Position numbers and translations under genes: made by a program. The notes beneath the pieces were generated by a model. It ran no database searches, had not been told where the DNA came from, and saw nothing but the letters and a program-made list of their open reading frames with translations. Below are positions 17,249 to 23,881 of a stretch of DNA of 64,000 bases, piece by piece; positions within the stretch are counted from its first letter, which is position 1; every line of letters starts with the position of its first letter. The DNA comes from Nevskia sp964451925 (lineage in GTDB: Bacteria > Pseudomonadota > Gammaproteobacteria > Nevskiales > Nevskiaceae), in NCBI GenBank assembly GCA_964451925.1, contig CAYVKA010000001.1, positions 1 through 64,000 on the forward strand, in the 5' to 3' direction.

Positions 17249-18463
17249 TCAGCGCAGCTGCAGGATGGTCTGCAGCAGCTGGTCATCGGTGGAGACGACC
17301 TGCGAATTGGCCTGGTAGTTGCGCTGCGCGTTCATCATGCTGACCAGCTGCTGCGTCAGGTCGACGTTGCTGTTTTCCAGCGCGCCGGACTGGATGTTGC
17401 CGAAATCGCTGATGCCGGCTGAGCCGGGCACCGCCGAGCCGGAGGCGAACGTCTGCGCCCACATGGCATCGCCCAGCTGCTGCAGACCCTGTGGGTCGGC
17501 GAAGTTGGCCATCGCCACCTGGCCGAGCACGCTGGTCTGGCCGTTGCTGTACTGCGCCGAGACGACGCCGCCGCCGGATACCGACACGCCGCTGAGCTGG
17601 CCGGTGGCGTAGCCGTTCTGCGTCAGGCTGTTGACGGCGAAGGAGCTGCCGTACTGCGTCGCACCGCTCAGGTCGAGCGTGGTGTTCATCACCGCGGCGC
17701 CGTCACTGGGCGTGAACGACAGCGCCACCTTGCCTCCCGCCGGGGTGGTCAGGGTGCCGCTGCTGCCGAAAGTCAGCGCCGTGCCGGTGCCGACCTCGGT
17801 GCCGTCGACCACGGTGTGCACGGTCCAGTTGCCGGCGGTGGCACCGGCCACGAAGTACAGGCTGGCGCTATGCGCGGCGCCGAGCGAATCGTACACCGTG
17901 ACCGAGGTGGTCTGGTTGTAGCTGGTGGAATCGGTCGGCGAGAAGGTGGCCGTCGCCGGCGCCTTGGCGTTGGCCGGCAGGTTGATGCCGGCGCCGATGC
18001 TGGTCGTTGCCAGCGGCGGATTGGGCGCGGTGGACAGCTGCAGATCAGTCAGCGTGCCGGTGCTGAAGGTGCCGCTGCCCAGCGGCGGATACACCTGCAG
18101 GCGCTGGCCGGTGGCGCTGACCACGTAGCCGCTGGAATTGGTGGTGAAGGCGCCGTTGCGCGTATAGACCAGCGCGCCGTTGTCCTTCATGGTGAAGAAG
18201 CCCTCGCCGCTGATCGCCATGTCCAGCGGGTTGCTGGTGTTGGAGATGGTGCCCTGGGTGAACTGCTGGGCGATGGTCTCGGTGGTGACACCGCCGCCGG
18301 TGTTGGAGCTTTGCAGGTTGTAGGCCGCGTTCTGGAACAGGTCGCCGAACTCGGCGCGCGACTCCTTGAAGCCGTTGGAGTTGGCGTTGGCGATATTGTT
18401 GGAAATGGTGTTGAGGTCGGTGTTGGCGGCATTGATGCCAGACAGCGCGATATTGAAGGACAT
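17249..18463 (-). CDS. flgE: Flagellar hook protein FlgE
   Basis: FlgE is the hook subunit. The 404-residue product has the N-terminal motif SGINAANTDLNTISNNIANA, then NSNGFKESRAEFGDLF. It has the D1 region QGTISNTSNPLDMAISGEGF, then FTMKDNGALVYTRNGAF, and the C-terminal LENSNVDLTQQLVSMMNAQR, then NYQANSQVVSTDDQLLQT. It starts 15 nt after flgD, the hook-cap gene, as in most flagellar loci. Confidence 0.97.
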   Translation of the reverse strand: MSFNIALSGINAANTDLNTISNNIANANSNGFKESRAEFGDLFQNAAYNLQSSNTGGGVTTETIAQQFTQGTISNTSNPLDMAISGEGFFTMKDNGALVYTRNGAFTTNSSGYVVSATGQRLQVYPPLGSGTFSTGTLTDLQLSTAPNPPLATTSIGAGINLPANAKAPATATFSPTDSTSYNQTTSVTVYDSLGAAHSASLYFVAGATAGNWTVHTVVDGTEVGTGTALTFGSSGTLTTPAGGKVALSFTPSDGAAVMNTTLDLSGATQYGSSFAVNSLTQNGYATGQLSGVSVSGGGVVSAQYSNGQTSVLGQVAMANFADPQGLQQLGDAMWAQTFASGSAVPGSAGISDFGNIQSGALENSNVDLTQQLVSMMNAQRNYQANSQVVSTDDQLLQTILQLR

Positions 18464-18478
18464 CGGATGACTCCCGGA

Positions 18479-19183
18479 TTAAAGGATCTGCTGGACTTGG
18501 CTGAACGGCACCTGGCCCAGCCCTTGTAGATTGAGCTGCAACGCGCCGCTGGAATTGACCGACACGCTCAGCACCTGCGCCGCCACGTCGGTGGTGGCGG
18601 CCTGCGCGCTGCTGCCGCTGCCGACCTGCGCCGTGATGGTGTAGGTACCGGCCGGCAGCGTATTGCCGCTGCCGTCCTGGCCGTTCCAGGTGAACGGCAC
18701 ATTGCCGGCGGACTGGGTGCCCAGGTCGAGGGTGCCGACCACGGCGCCGGATGAATTCTTGATCTGCACCGTGACATCGCCGCTGGCCGGCACCTGCACC
18801 GCGCCATACAGGCCGGAGCTGGTCAGCTGCGCCTGGCTGCCCGGCACCAGCACGTTCTGCCCGATCAGGCTGGCGGCCTGCAGCGACTGGCTGCTGGTCA
18901 GCTGCGACGACAGCTGCGAGAAGGAGCTGTTCAACTGGTTGATGCCGGACACGGTGGAGAACTGCGCAATCTGGCTGAAGAACTCGCTGTTGCTGACCGG
19001 ATTGAGCGGATCCTGATCCTGCAGCTGCGTGGTCAGCAACTGCAGGAAGTCCTGCTCATTGAGCGAGGCGCTGGCCGCGTTGGCCGCGGCGGTGATGTTG
19101 TTGCCGCTGCTCGTCGGCGTGCTGCTGGTCAGGCCCAGGCTGGAAAACAGGCTGCTGCTGCCGTTGACGGATGAGGTGGTCAT
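18479..19183 (-). CDS. flgD: Flagellar hook-capping protein FlgD
   Basis: FlgD is a scaffold needed to polymerise FlgE. The 234-residue product has the conserved N-terminal segment LNEQDFLQLLTTQLQDQDPL, followed by NPVSNSEFFSQIAQFSTVSG (about 38-80). The FlgD Ig-like/tudor-like domains follow (about 100-220, including FTWNGQDGSGNTLPAGTYTI). It lies between flgC and flgE. Confidence 0.95.
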   Translation of the reverse strand: MTTSSVNGSSSLFSSLGLTSSTPTSSGNNITAAANAASASLNEQDFLQLLTTQLQDQDPLNPVSNSEFFSQIAQFSTVSGINQLNSSFSQLSSQLTSSQSLQAASLIGQNVLVPGSQAQLTSSGLYGAVQVPASGDVTVQIKNSSGAVVGTLDLGTQSAGNVPFTWNGQDGSGNTLPAGTYTITAQVGSGSSAQAATTDVAAQVLSVSVNSSGALQLNLQGLGQVPFSQVQQIL

Positions 19184-19206
19184 GGAAAGTCCGGATAAGG
19201 GGTGGG

Positions 19207-19617
19207 CTAGCTGCCGAGCGTCAGCGTCTTCAACGCCAGTTGTTTGGCGGTGTTCATCACTTCAACGCTGTTCTGATAGGAGCGCGAGGCGGAAATCATG
19301 TCCACCATCTGCTCCACCACGTTGACGTTGGGGGCGTACACATAGCCGTCGCCGTCGGCCAGCGGATTGCCCGGCTCGTAGCGCTTGTCCGCCGGCGCCT
19401 GGCTTTCCACCACACCGGTGACGCGCACGCCGGGCGTCTGCTGCCCGGCCAGCTCCGGCGCCGTCTTGAACACCGGCAGGTGCGCCTTGAACACCGCGTT
19501 CGGATCGGAGCCGACGGCGTCGGCGTTGGCCAGGTTGCTGGCGACGGTGCTGAGGCGCACCGATTGCGCGCTCATGGCCGAGCCGGCAATGTCGAAAATG
19601 CGGAACGAGGAACTCAT
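19207..19617 (-). CDS. flgC: Flagellar proximal rod protein FlgC
   Basis: FlgC is a proximal rod subunit. The 136-residue product starts with FRIFDIAGSAMSAQSVRLST, then VASNLANADAVGSD, and ends in YVYAPNVNVVEQMVDMISAS, then RSYQNSVEVMNTAKQLALKT. Length and motifs are typical. It follows flgB by 13 nt. Confidence 0.96.
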   Translation of the reverse strand: MSSSFRIFDIAGSAMSAQSVRLSTVASNLANADAVGSDPNAVFKAHLPVFKTAPELAGQQTPGVRVTGVVESQAPADKRYEPGNPLADGDGYVYAPNVNVVEQMVDMISASRSYQNSVEVMNTAKQLALKTLTLGS

Positions 19618-19630
19618 ACGCGGCCTCCGT

Positions 19631-20047
19631 TCACTGTCCGGTAATGGCGGTCATCACACTCTTGATGTCACCGCTGAGAAAACTGAGGCTTGCCTGATAG
19701 TGCATGGCGGCGTCGGCAAAGGCCGACTGCTCCACCTGCTCGTCGACGGTGTTGCCGTCGACGCTGGGCTGCATCGGGATGCGATAGTTCAAGGCCGGCA
19801 TGGTGGCGCCGCTGGCGGCGGTGCCGCCGAGATGGCCCGGATTGGTGGTGGCCAGCGCCGCCGGGGAGGCCGGGGCGGCCGCGGAAGCCTGCTGCTGGTC
19901 GGCCAGCACTTTGGCGAAGTCGATGTCGCGCGCCTGGTAGTGCGGCGTGTCGGCATTGGCAAGGTTCGCCGCCAGCACTTCCATGCGCTGCTGCTGCACA
20001 GTCATGGAACTGGCATGCGCGCCAAATACGGAATTGATGTCGGCCAT
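19631..20047 (-). CDS. flgB: Flagellar proximal rod protein FlgB
   Basis: FlgB is a proximal rod subunit and the first gene of the long minus-strand hook/rod operon. The 138-residue product has QQQRMEVLAANLANADTPHY, then QARDIDFAKVL, and the C-terminal VDGNTVDEQVEQSAFADAAM, then HYQASLSFLSGDIKSVMTAI. An Ala/Ser-rich insert of about 20 residues follows FAKVLADQQQ. A sigma-54 type element begins 35 nt upstream. Confidence 0.96.
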   Translation of the reverse strand: MADINSVFGAHASSMTVQQQRMEVLAANLANADTPHYQARDIDFAKVLADQQQASAAAPASPAALATTNPGHLGGTAASGATMPALNYRIPMQPSVDGNTVDEQVEQSAFADAAMHYQASLSFLSGDIKSVMTAITGQ

Positions 20048-20081
20048 CGCTGGCTCCCGCGAAAAATGTACGCAGGGGCCT

Positions 20082-20097
20082 TACAAGGCCTGTGCCA
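20082..20097 (-). promoter_or_regulatory. Sigma-54 promoter of the flgB operon
   Basis: The minus strand reads TGGCACA-GGCC-TTGTA. The -24 element is near perfect and the -12 has GT instead of GC. The -12 lies inside a perfect palindrome (GGCCTT-AC-AAGGCC, 20077-20090). It sits between the cheV stop and flgB. Confidence 0.65.
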
Positions 20098-20113
20098 GCC
20101 CCCCTGTCGGGGT

Positions 20114-21046
20114 TCAGGCGCTGACCGGCTCCGACACCGCCTTGAGGCGGTCGACCACGCCGCGCGCCAGCTCGTTGGCGCTGAATTTGGGCACAAACAG
20201 GTTGGCGCCGACGCGCTGCACCATGGCCTTGTTGAAACCGCCGGACAGCGAGGTGTGCAGCAGCACATAGAGGTCGCGCAGGCGCGGATCGCGGCGGATT
20301 TCCGTCGTCAGGCTGTAACCGTCCATGCCCGGCATCTCGATGTCGGAGATCACCATCAGCAGCTGATCCGTCACCGGTCCCCGGGCCGCCAGCGATTGCA
20401 GGTAGTGCAAGGCTTCGCGGCCGTCATTGACGATGACGCACTCCACGCCGAGTTCCTGCAGGACCCGTTCCACCTGGGCCCGGGCCACGCGCGAGTCGTC
20501 CGCCACCAGCACGCGCCGCCCGCCGGTCAGCGCGTGGGCGGTGCCGGCCAGTTCCTGCGACAAGGCGGGCGCCTCGCCCAGAACCTCGGCCAGCACCTTC
20601 TCCACGTCGACGATCTCCACCAGCTCTTCGCCGTAGCGCGTGATGGCGGTGAGATAGCCGTCGTCGCCGGCATGGCGCGGCGGCGGCAGCACCTCGGCGA
20701 CGTCGACGTGCACGATGCGCTCGACCGAGCGCACCAGGAAGCCCTGCACGCTGCAGTTGCATTCGGTGACGATGACGTGCGCCGCGGCGGCGTCGGCCGA
20801 CCCGCCCAGCGCCATGCCCAGGTCGATGACCGGCACGATGGCGCCGCGCAGGCTGGCCACCCCGCGCACCAGGCGGTGCGAGGCCGGCATGCGCGACAGC
20901 GGCGGCACCGGGATCACTTCCTGCACCTTGAAGACGTTGATGCCAAAGATTTGACGCTCATCAAGGCGGAACAGCAGCAGCGCCAGCCGGTTGTGGCCGG
21001 CCAGCTGCGTGCTGCGGTCAATGCTTTCAAGTAGTCCGGTGGCCAT
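20114..21046 (-). CDS. cheV: Chemotaxis coupling protein CheV (CheW-receiver fusion)
   Basis: CheV couples chemoreceptors to CheA and carries a phosphorylatable receiver. The 310-residue product has an N-terminal CheW domain (about 15-165: LLFRLDERQIFGINVFKVQE, LRGAIVPVIDLGMALGG). A C-terminal receiver domain follows (about 175-300: RRVLVADDSRVARAQVERVL, with a later VISDIEMPGMDGYSLTTEIR holding the acceptor Asp). It is the gene upstream of flgB in the same direction but has its own sigma-28 type promoter, which suggests it is made late with other chemotaxis genes. No cheR lies beside it, unlike in many pseudomonads. Confidence 0.96.
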   Translation of the reverse strand: MATGLLESIDRSTQLAGHNRLALLLFRLDERQIFGINVFKVQEVIPVPPLSRMPASHRLVRGVASLRGAIVPVIDLGMALGGSADAAAAHVIVTECNCSVQGFLVRSVERIVHVDVAEVLPPPRHAGDDGYLTAITRYGEELVEIVDVEKVLAEVLGEAPALSQELAGTAHALTGGRRVLVADDSRVARAQVERVLQELGVECVIVNDGREALHYLQSLAARGPVTDQLLMVISDIEMPGMDGYSLTTEIRRDPRLRDLYVLLHTSLSGGFNKAMVQRVGANLFVPKFSANELARGVVDRLKAVSEPVSA

Positions 21047-21070
21047 GTTCGATCCGTCGCGGTAAACGGC

Positions 21071-21097
21071 TTAGCGGCGGTGGCGGCCGGAACTTGA
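21071..21097 (-). promoter_or_regulatory. Sigma-28 promoter of cheV
   Basis: The minus strand reads TCAAGTTC-N11-GCCGCTAA, six of eight and seven of eight matches to the sigma-28 consensus with exact spacing. It ends 25 nt before the cheV ATG. Confidence 0.72.
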
Positions 21098-21110
21098 GGG
21101 CCGCAGGCAG

Positions 21111-21126
21111 AGGCACAGGGCTTGCT
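21111..21126 (+). promoter_or_regulatory. Sigma-54 promoter of flgA
   Basis: The plus strand reads AGGCACA-GGGC-TTGCT, with correct GG-N10-GC spacing. The -12 element is 33 nt from the flgA ATG. It lies back to back with the cheV sigma-28 element in a 112-bp divergent region. Confidence 0.78.
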
Positions 21127-21158
21127 AGGGCCCTGGGTCTGACCTGTCGGAGCCGCCC

Positions 21159-21845
21159 ATGCCGCGCCTGTCCCTGATCGTCCTGCTCGTCTGCTGCCTG
21201 CCGTTGGGCGGCGCCTGGGGCGCGGAGACGCAGTCCCTGGAACAGATCAGCGCCGCGGCGCAGGACTATGTCGCCGCCCATCTGGGTGACGGCACCCAGG
21301 CGCAGGCGGGGCCGCTGGACCATCGCCTGCACATGCCGGCCTGCGGCGCGCCGCTGCAGACCACCGGCCCGGCCCCCAACGCCGGCAACGCATGGCTGGT
21401 GGCAGTGCATTGCACCGGCCCGTCGATCTGGACCCTCTATATCCCGGTACACGCCACCCAGCGCCGTCCGGTGGTGGTGCTGACCCGCTCGCTGCCGCCC
21501 GGAACGCCGATTCCCGCCGATGCGGTGACGGTGCAGGAGCGCGACGTGTCGGCCTTGTCCTACGGCTATGTCGGCAGCCTGGACCAGGCCGTGGGCAAGC
21601 TGCTGCGCCACCCGGTATCGGCCGGCGCCACGCTGACACCGGACGCCGTGGCATCCCCCGCCAGCGTCAAGCACGGCCAGGAGGTCACCTTGCTGTGCGA
21701 GGCGGGCGGCTTCAGCGTGCGTGCCGACGGCAAGGCCCTGTCCGACGGCGCCAGCGGAGACCGCATCAAGGCGGAGAACCTGGATACGCACCGGGTGGTG
21801 GAGGGCGTGGTGCGGGAAAACGGTGTGGTGGAAATCGAGCCGTGA
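21159..21845 (+). CDS. flgA: Flagellar P-ring assembly chaperone FlgA
   Basis: FlgA is a periplasmic chaperone for FlgI. The 228-residue product has a Sec signal peptide (MPRLSLIVLLVCCLPLGGAWGA). A Cys-containing N-terminal region follows, then the C-terminal SAF domain with RPVVVLTRSLPPGTPIPADA, LDQAVGKLLRHPVSAGATLT and VKHGQEVTLLCEAGGFSVRA. GGAG precedes the ATG. It is divergent from cheV and is followed by flgM and flgN, the usual flgA-flgM-flgN order. Confidence 0.95.
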   Translation: MPRLSLIVLLVCCLPLGGAWGAETQSLEQISAAAQDYVAAHLGDGTQAQAGPLDHRLHMPACGAPLQTTGPAPNAGNAWLVAVHCTGPSIWTLYIPVHATQRRPVVVLTRSLPPGTPIPADAVTVQERDVSALSYGYVGSLDQAVGKLLRHPVSAGATLTPDAVASPASVKHGQEVTLLCEAGGFSVRADGKALSDGASGDRIKAENLDTHRVVEGVVRENGVVEIEP

Positions 21846-21924
21846 AGAATTGGCTGGTGCGGCCGCTATTACAAAAGCAGGGAGGTGGGCAGGCAGCGAT
21901 TAAATGATGGTCAACAAAAAGCCC

Positions 21925-21951
21925 TAAAGTTTTGCGCGCGGCGGCCGCTAT
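21925..21951 (+). promoter_or_regulatory. Sigma-28 promoter of flgM
   Basis: The sequence reads TAAAGTTT-N11-GCCGCTAT, with a perfect -35 and exact spacing. It gives FlgM-FlgN a sigma-28-dependent promoter, the feedback arrangement known in other bacteria. Confidence 0.8.
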
Positions 21952-21992
21952 GGTCTGTATAGGGCTCATACATGAAGTTTCAAGGCGCTGAT

Positions 21993-22301
21993 ATGACGAG
22001 CAAAATCGATTCCGTTGGAAGCATGGCCGTGAGTCTCGGCAGTGCCGGCAAAGTGGCCGCCGACCGGCCGGCGTCCACCGCCGTGGCCAGCGCCGCCCCC
22101 GCCGCGCCGGCCGACAAGGTCAGCCTGACCGGAGACGCAGTGCGCATGCAGCAGCTGGACAAGGCGGTGAACGAGGGACCGAAGGTCGATTCGGCACGGG
22201 TTTCCTCGATCAAGCGTGCCGTCGCCTCGGGCCGCTACCAGGTCAACGCCGAAAAAGTGGCTGCCAAGCTGACCCGTTTTGAATGGGATATGAAGCAGTG
22301 A
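21993..22301 (+). CDS. flgM: Anti-sigma-28 factor FlgM
   Basis: FlgM binds FliA (sigma-28) in the cytoplasm until the hook is complete, then is exported. The product of about 102 residues has an Ala-rich disordered N-terminal half and the conserved C-terminal binding region (VDSARVSSIKRAVASGRYQV, then NAEKVAAKLTRFE). I prefer the ATG at 21993 (MTSKIDSVG). The ATG at 21972 would lie only about a dozen bases from the predicted sigma-28 start point. Confidence 0.93.
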   Translation: MTSKIDSVGSMAVSLGSAGKVAADRPASTAVASAAPAAPADKVSLTGDAVRMQQLDKAVNEGPKVDSARVSSIKRAVASGRYQVNAEKVAAKLTRFEWDMKQ

Positions 22302-22684
22302 CGCCGCAGGCCGCCAGCTCGGTGCAGGGGGCCGGTGCGCTGCTCGAGTTGCTGGAGCGCGAGGCCCTTGCGCTGCAGGCCGGCGACGCCACGGCGCTCA
22401 AGGCCGTATGCCTCGACAAGCTGGGCTATCTGCGCCAGCTGGAAACCCTGCTGGCGGCCCTCAAGACGCCCGCCGGCGCCGCTCTTCCCGATGAACAGCG
22501 GCGCTCGCTGGCCGAGCTGCTGCGCCAATGCCAGCAGCGCTCCAAGGCCAATGAAGCCCTGCTCAACCTGCGGTTCAACCGGGCGCGCAATGCGCTGCTG
22601 GCGCAGCGCGGTCCGCCGTCCAATTACGATGCGCGTGGCGGCGGCAGCTACGAGACGCTGCGTCAGCTGCGCAGCGTGGCCTGA
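22298..22684 (+). CDS. flgN: Flagellar secretion chaperone FlgN
   Basis: FlgN is the cytoplasmic chaperone of FlgK and FlgL. The product of 128 residues is almost all helical, with heptad-like Leu repeats (LLELLEREALALQAGDATAL, LDKLGYLRQLETLLAALKTP) and the conserved C-terminal Asn-containing helix RSKANEALLNLRFNRARNAL, then YDARGG. I chose a GTG at 22298 because it overlaps the flgM TGA (GTGA). An in-frame ATG at 22283 is an alternative. Confidence 0.9.
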   Translation: MTPQAASSVQGAGALLELLEREALALQAGDATALKAVCLDKLGYLRQLETLLAALKTPAGAALPDEQRRSLAELLRQCQQRSKANEALLNLRFNRARNALLAQRGPPSNYDARGGGSYETLRQLRSVA

Positions 22685-22696
22685 TTCAGGCCTGCT

Positions 22697-22945
22697 TCAA
22701 CCCGGGCCCGGCCAGGACTGCGGCCACCCCATTCCGGCGCACACCTCGCTGCACAGGCGGCGCACGCTGACCGGCAAAGCCTCATCCGTATCCGCCGGCA
22801 CTGTGCGCCGGCCGAGCTCGGCCGCGCCGCGGTAGGAAATGGCGTGGAAATACGGCGGGGCGAGGCGCGAGCGGCTCCGTTCCAGCCAGACCTCGACGCG
22901 GGCGTCGGGTTCGCTGGGAATGGAAACCATCATCAGCTTTTGCAT
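22697..22945 (-). CDS. Small protein of unknown function
   Basis: I do not recognise this family. The frame encodes about 82 residues from MQKLMMVSIPSEPDARVEVW, or 89 from an ATG at 22966. It looks like a small globular protein with a beta-strand start (VSIPSEPDARVEVWLERSRS) and a mixed second half with two Cys residues (RRLCSEVCAGMGWPQ). It converges on flgN with a 12-nt gap. Immediately upstream of the first ATG the minus strand reads GCCGATAA, an exact sigma-28 -10 box, but no matching -35 lies at the right distance. A 28-bp palindrome lies about 60 nt upstream. Ribosome sites for both starts are weak. Confidence 0.5.
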   Translation of the reverse strand: MQKLMMVSIPSEPDARVEVWLERSRSRLAPPYFHAISYRGAAELGRRTVPADTDEALPVSVRRLCSEVCAGMGWPQSWPGPG

Positions 22946-23004
22946 CGAGATCCGGCCGAAGACCATTTATCGGCTTGATCTTACCACTGGTCCGCAATCC
23001 GTTG

Positions 23005-23032
23005 GAATCACTCGTCATCTGACGAGTGATTC
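23005..23032. repeat. 28-bp perfect palindrome (13-bp arms, 2-bp centre)
   Basis: The arms GAATCACTCGTCA and TGACGAGTGATTC are exact reverse complements around TC. It is less GC-rich than its surroundings, and no T-tract lies on either side, so a terminator is unlikely. It lies upstream of the small gene ending at 22697 and downstream of the CBS/BON gene. The form fits a dimeric regulator's operator. Confidence 0.75.
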
Positions 23033-23089
23033 ATATCGCACCATTTCCCCACCCGCCACGTCGGAACCGGCGGGCGTCAGCGCAACAAC

Positions 23090-23785
23090 TCAGCCGCTCG
23101 GAAATACCGGGAAATCGACCGTGTGATCCTTCACTGCCCGCACGCCGGGCACATTTTCGGCGGCGACGCGCAAGGCACGGCGCTCCTGCTCGGACAGCAC
23201 ATAACCCCACAGGTGAACCACGCCGTCGCGCACCACGATGTTTTCGGGGCCGGCTTCACACCACTTATGGCCCTGCAGCTCCACCACCAGGCGTGAGCGG
23301 ATATCCTGGTCGCTGGTCTCGGCCTCCTCGGACTTGGGCGCCGCGGAAAAGGCAGCCAGCACCTTGATCAGGTTGGAGCGGCTGACGATGCCCACCGGCT
23401 TGCCGTCACGCACCACCGGAACGCGCTTGATGCGCTTGCGCTCCAGCAGGTCGGCGATATCGGCAACCGGCGTCGCCTCGTCCACCGACACCACATCGGC
23501 GCTCATCACGTCACGCACGCGGCTGGCGTGCGACTTGATGTAGTCGGCCGCCAGATCGTGGCTGGAGGAGACCAGTTCCAGCCACCAGGAGCGGCGCCGT
23601 TCGGTGCCGATCTCGGCGCGATGCAGCAGATCGCCTTCGCTGACGATGCCGATCAGCTTGCCTGCGGCATCGACCACGGGAACCGCGCTGATGTTGTTCT
23701 CCACAAACAGGCGCGCCACTTCCGGTATGGTCGCTTCGGGCTTGACGGTGATTACCTTGGTTGTCATCACATCCAGGGCTCGCAT
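23090..23785 (-). CDS. CBS-pair and BON domain protein
   Basis: The 231-residue soluble protein has two CBS motifs forming a Bateman module: about 1-60 (DVMTTKVITVKPEATIPEVA, SAVPVVDAAGKLIGIVSEGD) and about 90-150 (VRDVMSADVVSVDEATPVAD, KRVPVVRDGKPVGIVSRSNL). A C-terminal BON domain follows (about 165-225: IRSRLVVELQGHKW, VVRDGVVHLWGYVLSEQERR, VPGVRAVKDHTVDF). CBS pairs usually bind adenine nucleotides and BON domains bind membranes or lipids. The combination is common in proteobacteria with no firm function. It follows the CocE-like gene by 96 nt in the same direction, and whether it belongs to that operon is unclear. Confidence 0.85.
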   Translation of the reverse strand: MRALDVMTTKVITVKPEATIPEVARLFVENNISAVPVVDAAGKLIGIVSEGDLLHRAEIGTERRRSWWLELVSSSHDLAADYIKSHASRVRDVMSADVVSVDEATPVADIADLLERKRIKRVPVVRDGKPVGIVSRSNLIKVLAAFSAAPKSEEAETSDQDIRSRLVVELQGHKWCEAGPENIVVRDGVVHLWGYVLSEQERRALRVAAENVPGVRAVKDHTVDFPVFPSG

Positions 23786-23881
23786 GGCGTTCTCCTCGCG
23801 CTGGGGCTGTGCCGCCGACTTTAGCAGCGCCCCATGCCGGCGCCTTGACCCAGGTCAATCACCGCCGCGGCGGCCATGCGC

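Noticed and set aside
22967..22974. Exact GCCGATAA as a full sigma-28 promoter of the small gene
   Set aside because: The sequence 11 bases upstream (GGACCAGT) does not resemble a sigma-28 -35 box.
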